From Chromera velia (taxonomy: Eukaryota; Sar; Chromeraceae), in assembly GCA_018398765.1 (NCBI GenBank), contig JAHBMJ010000914.1:1-38814 (forward strand): DNA of 38,814 nt, given 5' to 3'. The notes under the pieces were generated by a model. The model saw only the letters and a program-made list of their open reading frames with translations, did no database searches and was not told the DNA's origin. The position numbers were made by a program, and so were the translations under genes. Shown here piece after piece: positions 1-19,364 of the stretch; the stretch's first letter is position 1, and the number at the start of each line of letters is the position of its first letter.

Positions 1-1
1 C

Positions 2-12
<11 letters not shown>

Positions 13-35
<23 letters not shown>

Positions 36-156
36 TTCTATCTCTCTCTCTCTCTCCCTTAGCCCCCCCTCCCCTTCCCTGTGTGTATGTATATGCACAC
101 GCGTGTATGTATGTATGTGTATATATATATATGTGTGTGTGCGTGTGTGTGTGTGT

Positions 157-199
<43 letters not shown>

Positions 200-219
200 T
201 GTGTGTGTGTGTATGTGTA

Positions 220-262
<43 letters not shown>

Positions 263-468
263 GTATATATGTGTGTGTATGTGTATATGTATGTGTCACA
301 CACACACACACACACATACATACACATACACACACACACACACACATACACACACACACACACACGCACACACACATATATATATATACACATACATACA
401 TACACGCGTGTGCATATACATACACACAGGGAAGGGGAGGGGGGGCTAAGGGAGAGAGAGAGAGAGAT

Positions 469-495
<27 letters not shown>
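13..495. repeat. Large palindrome built from microsatellites
   Basis: The left arm (13-180) and right arm (328-495) are reverse complements, pairing position i with 508-i. Non-repetitive landmarks confirm the register: CTTAG at 58-62 pairs with CTAAG at 446-450, the GCG at 141-143 pairs with CGC at 365-367, and the single A at 40 pairs with T at 468. The arms are (CT)n, a short C-rich linker, a mixed TATG/ACGCG linker and (GT)n, mirrored as (CA)n and (GA)n. The central 181-327 is mostly GT/CA repeat of unequal length. Reading frames here give only Cys-Val, His-Thr or Arg-Glu repeats and are not genes. It could be a real hairpin-forming locus or a fold-back assembly artefact. Confidence 0.9.
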
Positions 496-518
<23 letters not shown>

Positions 519-574
519 AAGAGAGAGAGAAAAGAAAGAGAGAGAGAAATTTAAAGAGAGAGAGAGAGAGAGAG

Positions 575-867
575 TGTTGTGTGCCGCAGTAGCTATGCAT
601 ACACTATACAGCGTTTCGGGGCCAGCAAACAGCGAACGCAGCATTTAAAGTGTGCAGACTCAGCCCACGCACGAATCCATGCATGCAAAGGCACTCTGTT
701 GATTTATAACTAAGCAGATCGAATTCAATGATACAGCTAGCCACTGCCAAACAGAACGACAGACCTGGACTGTCAGTCTTCACGTGTTGATCGACGAACC
801 TATTGTCCTAGCTGTGTGCACGTGAGTCTCGATGCTAATCCCACTAGCACTAGACTCGCACACCTTA
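575..867 (+). repeat. 5' LTR of copia-type element
   Basis: This 293-bp sequence starts TGTTGTGTGCCG and ends CACACCTTA. It matches 5567-5863 with 16 single-base differences and lacks a 4-bp segment present in the 3' copy (near 812). The final dinucleotide is TA, whereas the 3' copy keeps the canonical CA. All 16 differences are transitions. Confidence 0.92.
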
Positions 868-880
868 TGGTAGCTTCGCC
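868..880 (+). other. Primer-binding site, initiator-Met tRNA type
   Basis: TGGTAGC begins directly after the 5' LTR. This is the complement of the 3' end of many initiator methionine tRNAs (…GCTACCA). Only about the first 7 bases fit; the following bases diverge from the usual site. Confidence 0.55.
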
Positions 881-892
881 TGCAATTTCCAG

Positions 893-3553
893 GTGAGCTC
901 TTGGTCTCGTTTCATATCGGTATCCTGGATTGTGTGGCCTGCGATGGGGGCTTCCCTCTCCGGTCTTCCCCATTGCCAAGGAGCACAGCGTGGCTTCTGT
1001 GCAGCATCTGCCCCACAAAGGCCAGATTCTTTTGTTCCTGAAGCCCGTTCGTTCTGCGTGCCTCCCTTGTGCAACGGTATTCAGTCTGCTAGTTGCTCAT
1101 CGTTACTGGTTCTCTCAAACCCTGTGTCTGTGAATGCGACTTCCGATCTCCACCCAGATGCGTCCGATCTGCTTCCGTTGCTTGGCAGTTTGCCTCCTTC
1201 TGTCCGTGAAGCACTGGAGCACGCTTTCTCTGCTATGTGGTCCCATTGTCCCGCCAGCCTAGCCAGTTTCTCTTTTGATAGCCTCTTTGCGATCCTGGAT
1301 GTTGGGGCGAGTCGCACTTTGTACACTCGCGGGTTTTTACAGAAGTTTGCAGCAGAACAGGGACTATGGTGGGACGAGAAACCTAGCCCCCGCCCCTGCC
1401 GAACGATCACCGCAAATAGCCCAGTGCAGGTTCAGCGCCTGGCCATCATTCCCTGCCACTCTCCTTCCTCTGGAGACCTCCACTTGGAGTGCGACATCCT
1501 GGAGACGGATGCCATCACCCATATCCTGATTGGAAATGCCAGTTTGATTCCGTTGCGTGCTGTCTTTAGCTACGCCACTGGCATCCTTTCTATCCCCAAT
1601 CACCAGTCCCTGCACTTTAAACACGCCCATAACAATTTGTTTTATCTCAACATCATTCAGCCGCCTCGCCTTCGCCCAGCAAGCCGCGCAGAGTCCAGCC
1701 ATCCAGCAGACCCTGCCTGCCCTGGTCCACCTCTGATTTTGGCAGCCAACTCTGGACCGATCAGCCCCTCTCCCACAGACCCTTTGCAGCCTGCCCACAA
1801 GTCTGCATTGAAGTCATCCCCGTCTCCCTCACATGGTAAACGGGTTTCTTGGCCCTCTGAACAGGACGAACTTGTGCACGTCCATTATTTTGAACCCCGT
1901 GACCCTGTGGGGTTCTCCCCCGACCGCGTCGCCGCCATTGCCCATGGGCAGCCTTCTGACCCTCCCAAGCTGATCCATCCCACTTTCTTTCAGCGACGAC
2001 GGCAGCAAGAACACACCGAATTTCGTTCTCTTCCTAAGTCTTCACAAGAGCCGGCATCATCTTCCAGTCCTCTTGTCCTGCTCTTGGGTTCCACCTTAAG
2101 GGTAAAGGGGGTAAGGGAGGCGAAGAAAAAGGCCCGACGAGGTAAGTGTAAGTCCCGACACCAGCGTTCCAACTCACCCTCCCGAGACGCGGGCCCTGAT
2201 CAGCACCAGACGAAATTGTCCTGGACTACGGCACTGATGGATGACCTCATTCGTGCCCACCATGTTGAGATCGGGCATGCGGGAGTCACAAAGACGTATC
2301 GCTCTCTGCATCGCGCCCTGCAGGGCATTTCCAGTCTTTCCAACGGCCCTATCCGCGGTGCCATTCAATAAGCTTTGCATGACTGCATTCACGGAGGTAC
2401 GTGTGCGCACGTCAAACCACGCAACGTCTCCGATGGGAAGACCTCACGCACAGAAGTCACTGGCCCTCGCCAGCAGATGCAAGCCGATCTTGTGCACGGT
2501 CGGTAGGACCGTCCGGGTGAGCGGTATTACCTCACCCTGAAGGACATGTGGGAGGATGATTTGCACTACATTCCGTTGGGGGACAAAAAGGCCTCCACCA
2601 TCCGCTCTGCCTTCCAACGCTGGGTAGAAAGCTCCCCTGGTTTCCTTCCCACAGAAATCCTCACGGACCTTGGGACAGAGTTTCAGAGAGACTGGGCCGT
2701 TTTTTTGGAGCAGCAAGACGTCGGGCACGCTTATGTTCCCGTTGGTTGGCACCGCTCCCTTGGTGCATTGGAGCGCTCCCATCGGGAGGTAGATGTGATT
2801 CTATGTGCAATTGTACACGGCAAAGGCCTGCCATCCGAGCGCTGGCCTAACTTCGTTCAGCTCGCTGTCGAGCGCTACAACCGCCGTCCGGGGAGAGATG
2901 GGATCTCTGCTGTCGAGCATCGTTACGGTCAGCCTGCTTTCAGTCCCTCCATTCAAGCAATGCGAGACCTTTTGACTGAAACAACAAGAACGGCTCCCCT
3001 TGAGAAAAGTTTTGCTGTGGGTGAGCAGGTTCTCTTTCACCATCCAGAATTGGAGAGAAACAGAGGGGCTGACTTGTATGAGCCTGCTGTGGTAAAACAG
3101 CGACATGGGACAAGGGTGTACACAATTCACATTCTATGTACTAAACGTTCCACTGTCACCCACCTTCGCTGCCTGAGAGCGGCCCCCGCCGACTCTGCAG
3201 GTTCCACCCAAGCATTTCATGCATTCCTACGGGTTCTTTCCGATTCTGAACCCCCTGCTCCTTCTTTACAGGTTCCATCCTCACGCGTTCCCCCCGTGGC
3301 CGCACCTGAGCGCCCTCCCGTCTTCTCGATTATTCCCTGCCCTGCCTCTGTCTCTGATCTGACCCAGGGAGAGATGATTGCGTGGGAGGTGCCCGAGACG
3401 GGCAAACGTTTCCTCAGCAGCGTGCAGGCTGTTGATGAATCGACCGAGCTAGTTGAGGTGCATGCGTGGGGGTCCGTCCGGAAAGCAGCAGTGCAATCCC
3501 GCATCTTTGTGCCCATGTGGAGACGGCCCCAGGGATCCCGTATCCGATACTAG
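893..3553 (+). pseudogene. Retrotransposon pol, protease and integrase part (broken)
   Basis: One frame runs from 893 to 3553 but is interrupted by in-frame stops at 2369-2371 (TAA) and 2504-2506 (TAG), and closed by stops at 3551 and 3557. The first section has a retroviral-type aspartic protease: the active-site motif appears as LDVGAS, in place of the usual D-[ST]-G-A, and a downstream ILIGN segment resembles the family's LLG-type motif. The integrase follows: a His-His…Cys-Cys zinc region (HVEIGH, then DCIHGGTC beyond the first stop), then catalytic D (QADLV), D (TDLGTEF) and E (LERSHRE). The open stretch before the protease (about 125 residues) shows no gag zinc knuckle. All pieces share one frame, so the breaks are point mutations. 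Confidence 0.85.
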
Positions 3554-3592
3554 CAGTAGCAGCCTTCAGCCCACGTTCCCAATATCTGCGTT

Positions 3593-5584
3593 GTGTCTCT
3601 TGATAAGATCAAGGAGAGACAAGTTCAAATCTCTCCTGCAGGCAAGCCCAGTCCTGCCTCTACAGTCGAGCACGCATCTGCTTTTTCCGTAGCCCACACT
3701 CCAACCCTCGAGTCTTTTTGGAGCCTTCCCGCCCTTGCCAATCTGGCCTGTCTGTTTGCCGTCTCAGAAGAGTGGACGGACCTTCCCACCTCTACAGCAT
3801 CCCGAGCGAAACTGCATCCGTGCAGTCTCCTTGATGGAGCCTTCAGCACAGCACGGACGCATATCCCTGTTTGCACCAGAAATCTGACCTCGGAAGAGAA
3901 AGAGCTCAGACAGAGTGCAAGGGAGAAGGAATTGAAGAAGTTTGAGGACTATAAAGTCAAAGAGTCCGTCCCTGTGGAGGCTGTGCCGCCCTCCGCATGT
4001 CGCACCGCCATTCTTCTCCTGTGGAGGGACACTCTGAAGAGAGTGTCTGTGGAGGAGCGCATCTTTAAGTCTCGTCTGTGTGCAAACGGCTCTCCCCGTT
4101 TCAATAGGCGCCAAGACGTTCCCATCTCCAACACAACAGCAGCACAGTGGGCTTTGCGCCTTGTTTTCTGCATTGCTTTTGCGTTCTCCGACTTTGACCC
4201 CCTGACGGGATTCATCGTTGGAGATATCGAGAATACGTATCTCATCGCATCCCGCCCTGCTTCCGAAGATGACTCCCCTACCTACGTCCGTCCACCTCCA
4301 GTTTCTCACCCACCTTTGGCGTCTGCAAAAAGCCATCTACGGCTTGAAAGACAGTGGGTTCATCTTCGAGGGGCATCGGGACCGTGCCTTAATGGAGGCC
4401 TAATGGAGGCCGGGTGGACGAAAAGCGGGGTGCTGGGGCTGTGGTAGAAGTGGACAGGAAAGCCTGGTGCTGTAGGCTCCCGACTGATCGGTTTGTGTGC
4501 CACTTTCGTTGATGACCTTGCCATCCTAGGCATCTCCGTCTCTCCTTTGACCCTTGTTGCCGAGATCACACGCAAGGGACCCTTCACCATCAAAGAGACC
4601 CATCCCACCGATGAGGGCAAAGTGCGCTGAGCGGGTGTTGATTTCGAACTGAAGAAGGATGAGATCCGAATCAGCCAATCCGAATACCTGCAGTCTCTTG
4701 GAGCCTCTGTTCCTGAGGGCCCCGTTCCCTCCACCCCCCTCCCCCTCAATTCCCGCGACCGTCATGACACATCGCCTCCTCTGTCTCCCCCTGAAGCGAA
4801 ACAGTTTCGCTCATTGCTAGGGGGCCTGGCATGGGTTGCCCGGGATACCCGTCCAAACTTTGCCAAAGCTTGCAACGAGCTCAGCCGATCTGTTACCTGC
4901 CCCACAGAGCGAAGCCATTCTTTCCTGCACAGTGCTGTCCGCTATGTAGCAGCCACCTGAGACCGCTCTCTCAGTATCCGAAGGGACGATATTCCCCCTC
5001 GATTGGAGAAGCCTCTCCATTTGAAGGGGTGGGGGGACGCCGCACTAGGAACCGCCGGGTATGCCCATCCTCATACTGGCTAGCTCCTCAGCATTGGGAA
5101 CTCCCTCCTCCACTGGCGCTCATTCCGGCAGCCCCGTGTTGCCCGCAGCAGTGCGCGTGCAGAGCTATATACTTCCCACAACCTTGTGGACTTCTTACAG
5201 TCCCTTCTCCTATGTTTACGGACGGTGTGGCAGAAAGGAGTCACTGATACTGTGTACATAGATGCCAAAGACGTCTTGGACTTAGTGAGCGCCGACCGCC
5301 CGCAGCCGTCCAAGCGTGCTGTGATGAAGGTCATTGAGTCCCTTCAAGAGAAACTCTTGGAGCGTACCCCTGACTCTCTTATTGTGCAGACTCTATCCCT
5401 GCGCGATGCGATGGACGAAAGCAAAATCCGTCTTTCCTATGTTGCCACCTCTGAGAACCAGGCAGACCCTCTGACAAAAAGCATGTCTCTCCAGCTGCTG
5501 TCTCCTTTCTTCCACCGGTACGTGGAACCCGAGGAGAGGGAGAAACAAAAGACAAAAAGGAAGCTGTGTTGTGTGCCGCAGTAG
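3593..5584 (+). pseudogene. Retrotransposon pol, reverse transcriptase and RNase H part (broken)
   Basis: The RT begins in the same frame as the integrase. The palm region around 4060-4240 carries FKSRLCANG and GDIENTYL (the motif with the first catalytic Asp). The frame then shifts near 4300, where KAIYGLKDSG is read in another frame. It returns to the original frame at FVDDLAILG (about 4505), the copia version of the YxDD box. A tandem 11-bp duplication at 4390-4411 accounts for one shift. Further stops lie at 4445 and 4628 and near 4960. The RNase H part is seen as SARAELY near 5150 and ends with the family-typical NQADPLTKS around 5460. The last frame runs into the 3' LTR and stops at 5584. 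Confidence 0.85.
5531..5563 (+). other. Polypurine tract upstream of 3' LTR
   Basis: A stretch made almost only of A and G, ending AAAAAGGAAG three bases before the 3' LTR begins. It lies where plus-strand priming would occur in LTR elements. Confidence 0.6.
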
Positions 5585-5863
5585 CTATGCATACACTATA
5601 CAGCGTTTCGGGGCCAGCAAACAGCAAACGTAGCATTCAGAGCGTGCAGACTCAGCCCGCGCACGAATTCATGCATGCAAAGACACTCTGTTGATTCATA
5701 ACTGAGCAGATCGAATTCAATGATACAGCTAGCCACTGCCAAACAAAACGACAGACCTGGACTGTCAGTCTTCACGTGTCGATCAACGAACCTATTGTAT
5801 GTCCTGGCTGTGTGCACGTGAGTCTCGATGCTAATCTCACTAGCACTAGACTCGCACACCTCA
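5567..5863 (+). repeat. 3' LTR of copia-type element
   Basis: This 297-bp copy of 575-867 begins TGTTG and ends CTCA, the canonical TG…CA. It contains 4 bases absent from the 5' LTR. The flank beyond is again GA microsatellite, continuous in type with 453-574, so the element inserted inside one GA tract. Confidence 0.92.
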
Positions 5864-7084
5864 GAGAGAGAGAGGCGAGATTCGTACATAAGGACATAAT
5901 TCCAGAAGCCAGACATACATACATTTGTATGAAAAGATAAAAAGGTGGAAAAAGGCAGTCGGTATGATGAAGGTGCTGTATCCTATTGCTACATGTGACT
6001 AGTGACCTAGTTTCGCTGGAAAAAAGGGACAATTATGCCACCGAGCAGTGCCAGAGTGCGGTCCTGCATACACGGATCACGCTTGCCTGACTGATCTCCA
6101 TAATCTGGTATTCTTCTCGTCAATTACGACAAAAATGCAGCCCTCTGGTTGCTTAGCGTTTTCAGCCGACACATCCTCTTTTAGAACTGCATTGAATGTC
6201 AAACAGAAAAAAAAAACTCAAGAGTGAGAGGAGGAACACAAAAAAAAGAAAAAAAAAACAGACAAATGTCCCAAAACGAATGAAAGGGGACCGATCAGAC
6301 CTCAGACCTCACAAGGGGGGCAAAAACAAAAAGAAGCAATATGGAAGACACGGCGCCTGAGAGGAAGGGTTTAGACAAATCACGGACAGAAATTGAGGAA
6401 TACAGATGCGTTGGACGAATCAGCGGAAGCAATTATAAGAAAAATGTGAATGTACATAACTGTTAGTGGCCGCTTCAAAAAAGGCAACGACAGATGCATG
6501 ATACTATATATGAAACACAAGTCTGCTCACATTGATGATACCGAAGCGACACCTACATGGAAGCATAACCACAAAAAAGGTTGATTGAGACTGACTACAA
6601 ATTTCTTCAGACAATCACACTAAGTCTCTTTCTTACTTTTAGTACCCAGGGATGCCCGAGGACAGCTGACAAATCGATCTTCTGGACAGATTCGCCTTTG
6701 ATCCTCTCAAATGTTCAAATGGCTGCATAGATTCTGTTCCAACGTACACCTACAGAAAGAAAAAGGTAAAGCAAGAAAGGAAAAAAGAAGAGAAGATATG
6801 AGAAGATGACTGAGATGGCAAAGAAAAATTTAACTGAGATAGAGATGGCGGCAAGCGGGGAGAAACGCAGGCAGTAGAACGTTGTCTTCAGTGATAGTCC
6901 TCTCGTTGCGATCATCTCTCTGCCCCCCCTAGGCTGCAGCCAGTCACGCGCGCCAAGTACTTAGTCTACCGTAACGAAAATCCATAAGTCAGTACCCCCC
7001 CCCAAAAAAATAAACAGGACCTGGATAAAAGAGACGAAACCCCATGCAAGCTTTTTGCATGATTAATAAGGGCGTCTAACAGAT
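5864..7084. other. Intergenic, no gene seen
   Basis: The stretch begins with a short GA tract, then mixed sequence with several A-runs (6208-6260, 7000-7010). Open frames are short and show no family resemblance, no convincing splice-linked coding and no RNA gene. Confidence 0.6.
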
Positions 7085-7760
7085 TTCTGGGAATATTCCC
7101 AGATGATGAAAGGATGGATAGTTTCCTAGATGGTTTCATTGGTGGCTGGCTGATGCTGGCTGGATAGATGGATCATGGGGGAGTAAATAGATTTGTGGAG
7201 TCATGGCTGGATGAACAGATATATTACATGCATGCATATGGACGGATGAGTGGGTTGATGGATAGGTAGATGGATAGATAGATGAAGACATGGCTCGTTG
7301 GGTGGATGGATGGAGTCATGGCTGGGTTAAGGGATGGCTGGATGGAGGCTAGGATGGAGGGATGGACAGATTGGCTAGCAGATTGATAAATAGATAGATG
7401 GATGGGTGGGTGGATGGATGGAAGGATGGGGGGATGGGGGGATGGATAGACAGATGCGGATGGATGGGTGGATTTATGGGTGAAGTCATGGCTGGATAGA
7501 CGGATGAACAGATTGGTATAAATGGATGGATAAGTGGGAGGATCGATGGATGGATAGATGGATAGATGGCCGGATGGATGGATGGATAGATAGTTTTGTT
7601 GCTGGCTGGATGGATAGATAGATGGAGTCATGGCCGAAAGGAGGGGTGAATAGATAGATAGATGGATGGATGAGTGGATGTCATTGGGTGGGTGGATTGA
7701 TAAATTGATGGATGGATTGGGATAGGTAGATGGGTCAAGTCATACTGTTAACCCATGCAT
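7085..7760. repeat. Degenerate GGAT/GATA tetranucleotide array
   Basis: About 0.7 kb is dominated by GGAT and GATA units on the plus strand, with phrases such as 'gagtcatggctgg' recurring near 7200, 7315, 7485 and 7625. That suggests a higher-order minisatellite superimposed on the tetranucleotide. The minus-strand frame at 7224-7631 (Pro-Ser-Ile-His repeats) is a by-product. Confidence 0.85.
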
Positions 7761-8048
7761 GATTGGATGGAGAATTAAATGGCGAGAAACGGATGGACAC
7801 TATGAAACAATCGTACTCTTTGTGGACTTATATTAACTTTAATCACATATATAGTATCCTTCAATAACATGTATCTTTGTTCACTTCAATTTGTTACTGT
7901 TTTAAGGTTCATAAGTGGACCCGGAGGGGGGGGCCCGGGGGCCTGGGGGGCGCCTTCCCCCTCTCAAACTGACCGGGAAAGGCATAGGTTTACTTAAGCT
8001 CCGCCCGTGACTATGCCCCCTCCTCCTTCGTTCAAGTTTAAACAGCAT

Positions 8049-8268
8049 AGTTCAGAACACTAGTCTAAGAATTAGCTTTGTAGGCCCACGATTTCAAAAG
8101 TTCAGGGCACAGGTCTAAGAATATTTAAGAATTAGCTTTCCGCGCCCATGCTTTCAAGAGTTCAGGGCTCGGGTCTAAGAATGAGCTTTGCACGCCCACG
8201 TTTTTAAGAATTAATTCAGGGTACTGGTCTAAGGATTAGTTTTGTGGACCCACAATTTATAAAAAGTT
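8049..8268. repeat. Four degenerate ~55-bp tandem repeats
   Basis: Units start at about 8049, 8099, 8159 and 8213, each opening with (A)TTCAG and carrying GGTCTAAGAAT-like and GCTTTG…CCCACG-like blocks in the same order. Unit length varies from 50 to 60 bases. There is no coding potential. Confidence 0.75.
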
Positions 8269-9706
8269 TATAGTCTCAGCTGTATTTCTAGAACATGCAT
8301 CTACATGCGTCAGATTTTTCAATTATTTTCAATCCAAGATTAATAAAGATTAATTTTCGCTGAGGACATACGTGCGTTGAATTAAAACGTCGCGTTCTCA
8401 CTTCAACTCTTTGTTAATGCGAGTTCTAGTGCGACTAGTTTGTTAGAGGTTTCTATCCCATCTAGTAGCCTACCGCTGAGTTTAAAAAAAAAAAATGATT
8501 GAATATAAAAAAATGATATTTATCTAATATCTACCAGTGGAATCCAGTGGACATACATATATCTATAGTAGCACAAGCATCATGCAGCATTGATCGAATG
8601 GTTTTATGCGGTTAATATTGGTTCTCCAAGTTCAACTTGGTAGCCTTTTACAAAGACTTTGATGTCATTTTATAGCCAGGAGTACGATTCAATACGAAAA
8701 AGCTATCAAAAGAAGGAGACGAAGACGTACTGACACTGAGTGCATGCCGGCATACCGGGCTGCGAGCCGAGGAGAATCGAAACAACACTGGAGCAATTCT
8801 TGTGTCAATTGGGCTTAAAAAGAAAAATCATAAACAGCTACCAGGGCTCAACTCAGCTGGAGGTCCACCCTTCCATCGATGCAGGGCACGCTCTCGACAA
8901 TGCCTGCAGCCCTCCCTCCGAGCCTTCTTTGTGGACCCCCTCTCACTTCAATCAGTGCATGGTCGCACACGCACGCGCGCCCAAGAAGAGGGGAGATTCT
9001 CCGCCCGTCTCCCTTGCAACAGATGTCGATCAGTATGCCGCATATATGCCCTCACCCCAAACCTTCCTGCTCCATCTCTTTGCCCCAGGGCGCAACAGCT
9101 AGGAACCACGCATTGATGGACGTCTCCTATCTCCCTCCGGCCTTTCGTCCTTTGACTGCCCACGCATGCGCCAGATCCCCTCTCTCCCTTTTGTGTCCTT
9201 CTTGTCGTTTGCTCTTTGATTACCTATCTTTCTTTGTCCTCACTGTCTCCTGCGTTTTCCCCACCCAACCCCTCCCTTCCCTTCCTGCCCCAGTTAAGCT
9301 TTTGTGCTCCCTTTTCTGCGCAACCATCCACACATCTCGGGAGAGAGTCCCCCACGAACCTCACCATCTTGCAACCAAGCCTTCATGCATGCCGTGCCTC
9401 CTCCCTTTCACGCGCTCAGTCAGGTGTGAATGCGCAAAGAGGAAAGAGAGGAGAGACGGGAGTCGAATGAATGAATGAGAAAGAAAATGCGATTAAAGAA
9501 AAACGGGATGAAAACAGGCAATTGCTTTTTCCCTCTTCAGTTCCATATTCTCTTTTCTTCCTGCAGAAAGCAGAACGGAGAACACAGAGAAAACCGTTTC
9601 CCCCCACCCCCTCCAAAGTTACAGCTAGAGACGATTTCTTACTCACTTACTCCCCACCCCCCGCAAGCCCTATCAACCCACCCCATGGCAATGCACTTCC
9701 TTCCAT
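8269..9706. other. Intergenic and 3' flank of the kinase gene
   Basis: The AT-rich part to about 8700 holds nothing recognisable. From 8740 the sequence is GC-richer, with overlapping open frames on the plus strand (8740-9102, 8879-9478). None resembles a known family, and they are compositionally Pro/Ser/Cys-rich. The segment next to 9707 probably includes the kinase 3' UTR. Confidence 0.5.
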
Positions 9707-18121
<8,415 letters not shown>

Positions 18122-19364
18122 TGATCTGGACGGAGTGGGGGTCTTCGGGCAATATTTTTCGGTTTTGGGGTTCACATCAGTGCCTAGAACTCTCAAGGCA
18201 CCGAATTGACTCTTGAAGCACAGTTAGACACCCAGGAGTCGGTCGAATGTTTGCTCAAAAAGGAGGAAGAATCCGAGAAGAGTAAAGGATTGACGTATAT
18301 GAGAATATATGAGATCGTACGAGTCGATCGATCCGGTGCGCGCGCCAGGGACCACGGTGCGCGCGGATCCCTGGTGCGCGTTTGAATCCTCAGGCTAGGA
18401 CCTCAGCATGGGGCTAGGCCACCTGTTCCTGCGACGCTTCTTTGGGAACGCGTATCTTTGCTGATCGAAGATGATCGAAGTGCATGGGCGCAGTCGCTGA
18501 CATGCTGGAACTGGCACACATGCACGTCTTACTCCTTCATCGTGGCTGATCCATGCAAGTTGACTCAGAAAGGGCTGAGAGAGAGAGAGAGAGCTGTCCG
18601 TTCGTCTTCCTTCTCGAATCACCGATCGACACCCAGAATTAAGGCGTTCAGCTGATTCAGACTGACATTACACCCCGCAACGGAACCGTCTCCTCTTCCG
18701 GTTTTGCTGCTTTTCCCGCAAGGCTTGAGCACCTCCAGAGTCGCTGAGGCAAAGTCACGGACTGTCCCTGCTGTGTACTCTCACAAAGTCAGAGAAGGGG
18801 GAGAACTGTTGACTAGGTCAGTGAAAGGTGCTTTTGTGGTCGGGAACGAACAACGCTTATACAGTCTTCGTTGAGCGCTGAAGAGAGATCTAGCAGGAAT
18901 CCCGTTTACTGCACGCCTGGTTTTGTTTTAGTATCATTTCGTGAGCTTCCTTCGTCCCCTGTTCTTTGGATGCACTGCGTGTGTGGTCGATTGATCATCG
19001 GCTGGATACTTGCGTCTCCCCTCTCATTCAACTGAGCGATTCGTCCTCTCCCCCTCCGAACGCGTTTCGACACTCATCTGTCCAGAACTCTTTGACCTCA
19101 CGTGTCTTTCGCTATTCCTCCTCACTCGCTGTTTCCCTTCAGCCCTTGGACAGAAGAGATGGACCGTGTGTCATTCTGCCTTTCTCTTTCATGCATTCCA
19201 TTAGCAGCACGACCTCGATTCTCTCTTTTCTGGAAGTGACGCACCCCCCTTTTCTGCAGAAACGCAAACAGGCGTGTACCAGGGACATTCTCTGTCGATC
19301 TGTAGATCCACCCCCTGATCCTCCCCAAAGGAACAAAGAAAGTCAGAAAGGAGTGCTAGGAAGA
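18122..19364. other. Divergent intergenic region between kinase and Pro/Gln-rich gene
   Basis: This 1.2-kb space separates two head-to-head genes and must hold both promoters and 5' UTRs. No TATA box is evident. A GC-rich motif cluster lies at 18335-18380. The plus-strand frame 18966-19889 overlaps the next gene's first exon but reads through its donor site, so it is not taken as a gene. Confidence 0.55.
18335..18380. promoter_or_regulatory. Cluster of GGTGCGCG motifs
   Basis: GGTGCGCG-type units occur at 18335, 18356 and 18373, interleaved with CCAGGGACC and its near-complement GGATCCCTGG, giving overlapping direct and inverted repeats. It lies 0.2 kb upstream of the kinase start. A role as a transcription-factor site is inference from position and repetition only. 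Confidence 0.4.

Larger units (their letters stand above)
575..5863 (+). mobile_element. Degenerate Ty1/copia-type LTR retrotransposon
   Basis: Two direct LTRs (575-867 and 5567-5863) flank an internal region with degraded aspartic protease, DDE integrase, reverse transcriptase and RNase H segments in that order. The order protease-integrase-RT-RNase H is diagnostic of copia (Pseudoviridae-like) elements rather than gypsy. A primer-binding site follows the 5' LTR and a purine tract precedes the 3' LTR. GAGAG at 570-574 and 5864-5868 could be the target duplication, but the target is a GA microsatellite, so this is weak. Several stops and frameshifts make the copy non-coding. No gag-like segment is seen between the PBS and the protease, so gag is either lost or unrecognisable. 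Confidence 0.93.

Noticed and set aside
81-648. Three long plus-strand reading frames
   Set aside because: They are translations of GT, CA and GA microsatellites in all frames and have no gene-like composition.
3595-3645. TTCAAAT loop with GGAGA/TCTCC, resembling a tRNA T-arm
   Set aside because: The five bases next to the loop do not pair, and no acceptor, D or anticodon arm is found; it lies within the retrotransposon.
7224-7631. Minus-strand frame of 135 residues
   Set aside because: It is a translation of the GGAT tetranucleotide array (Pro-Ser-Ile-His repeats).
8740-9478. Overlapping plus-strand frames suggesting a gene
   Set aside because: Several frames are open at once, with no motif, no splice-linked partner and Pro/Ser/Cys-biased composition.
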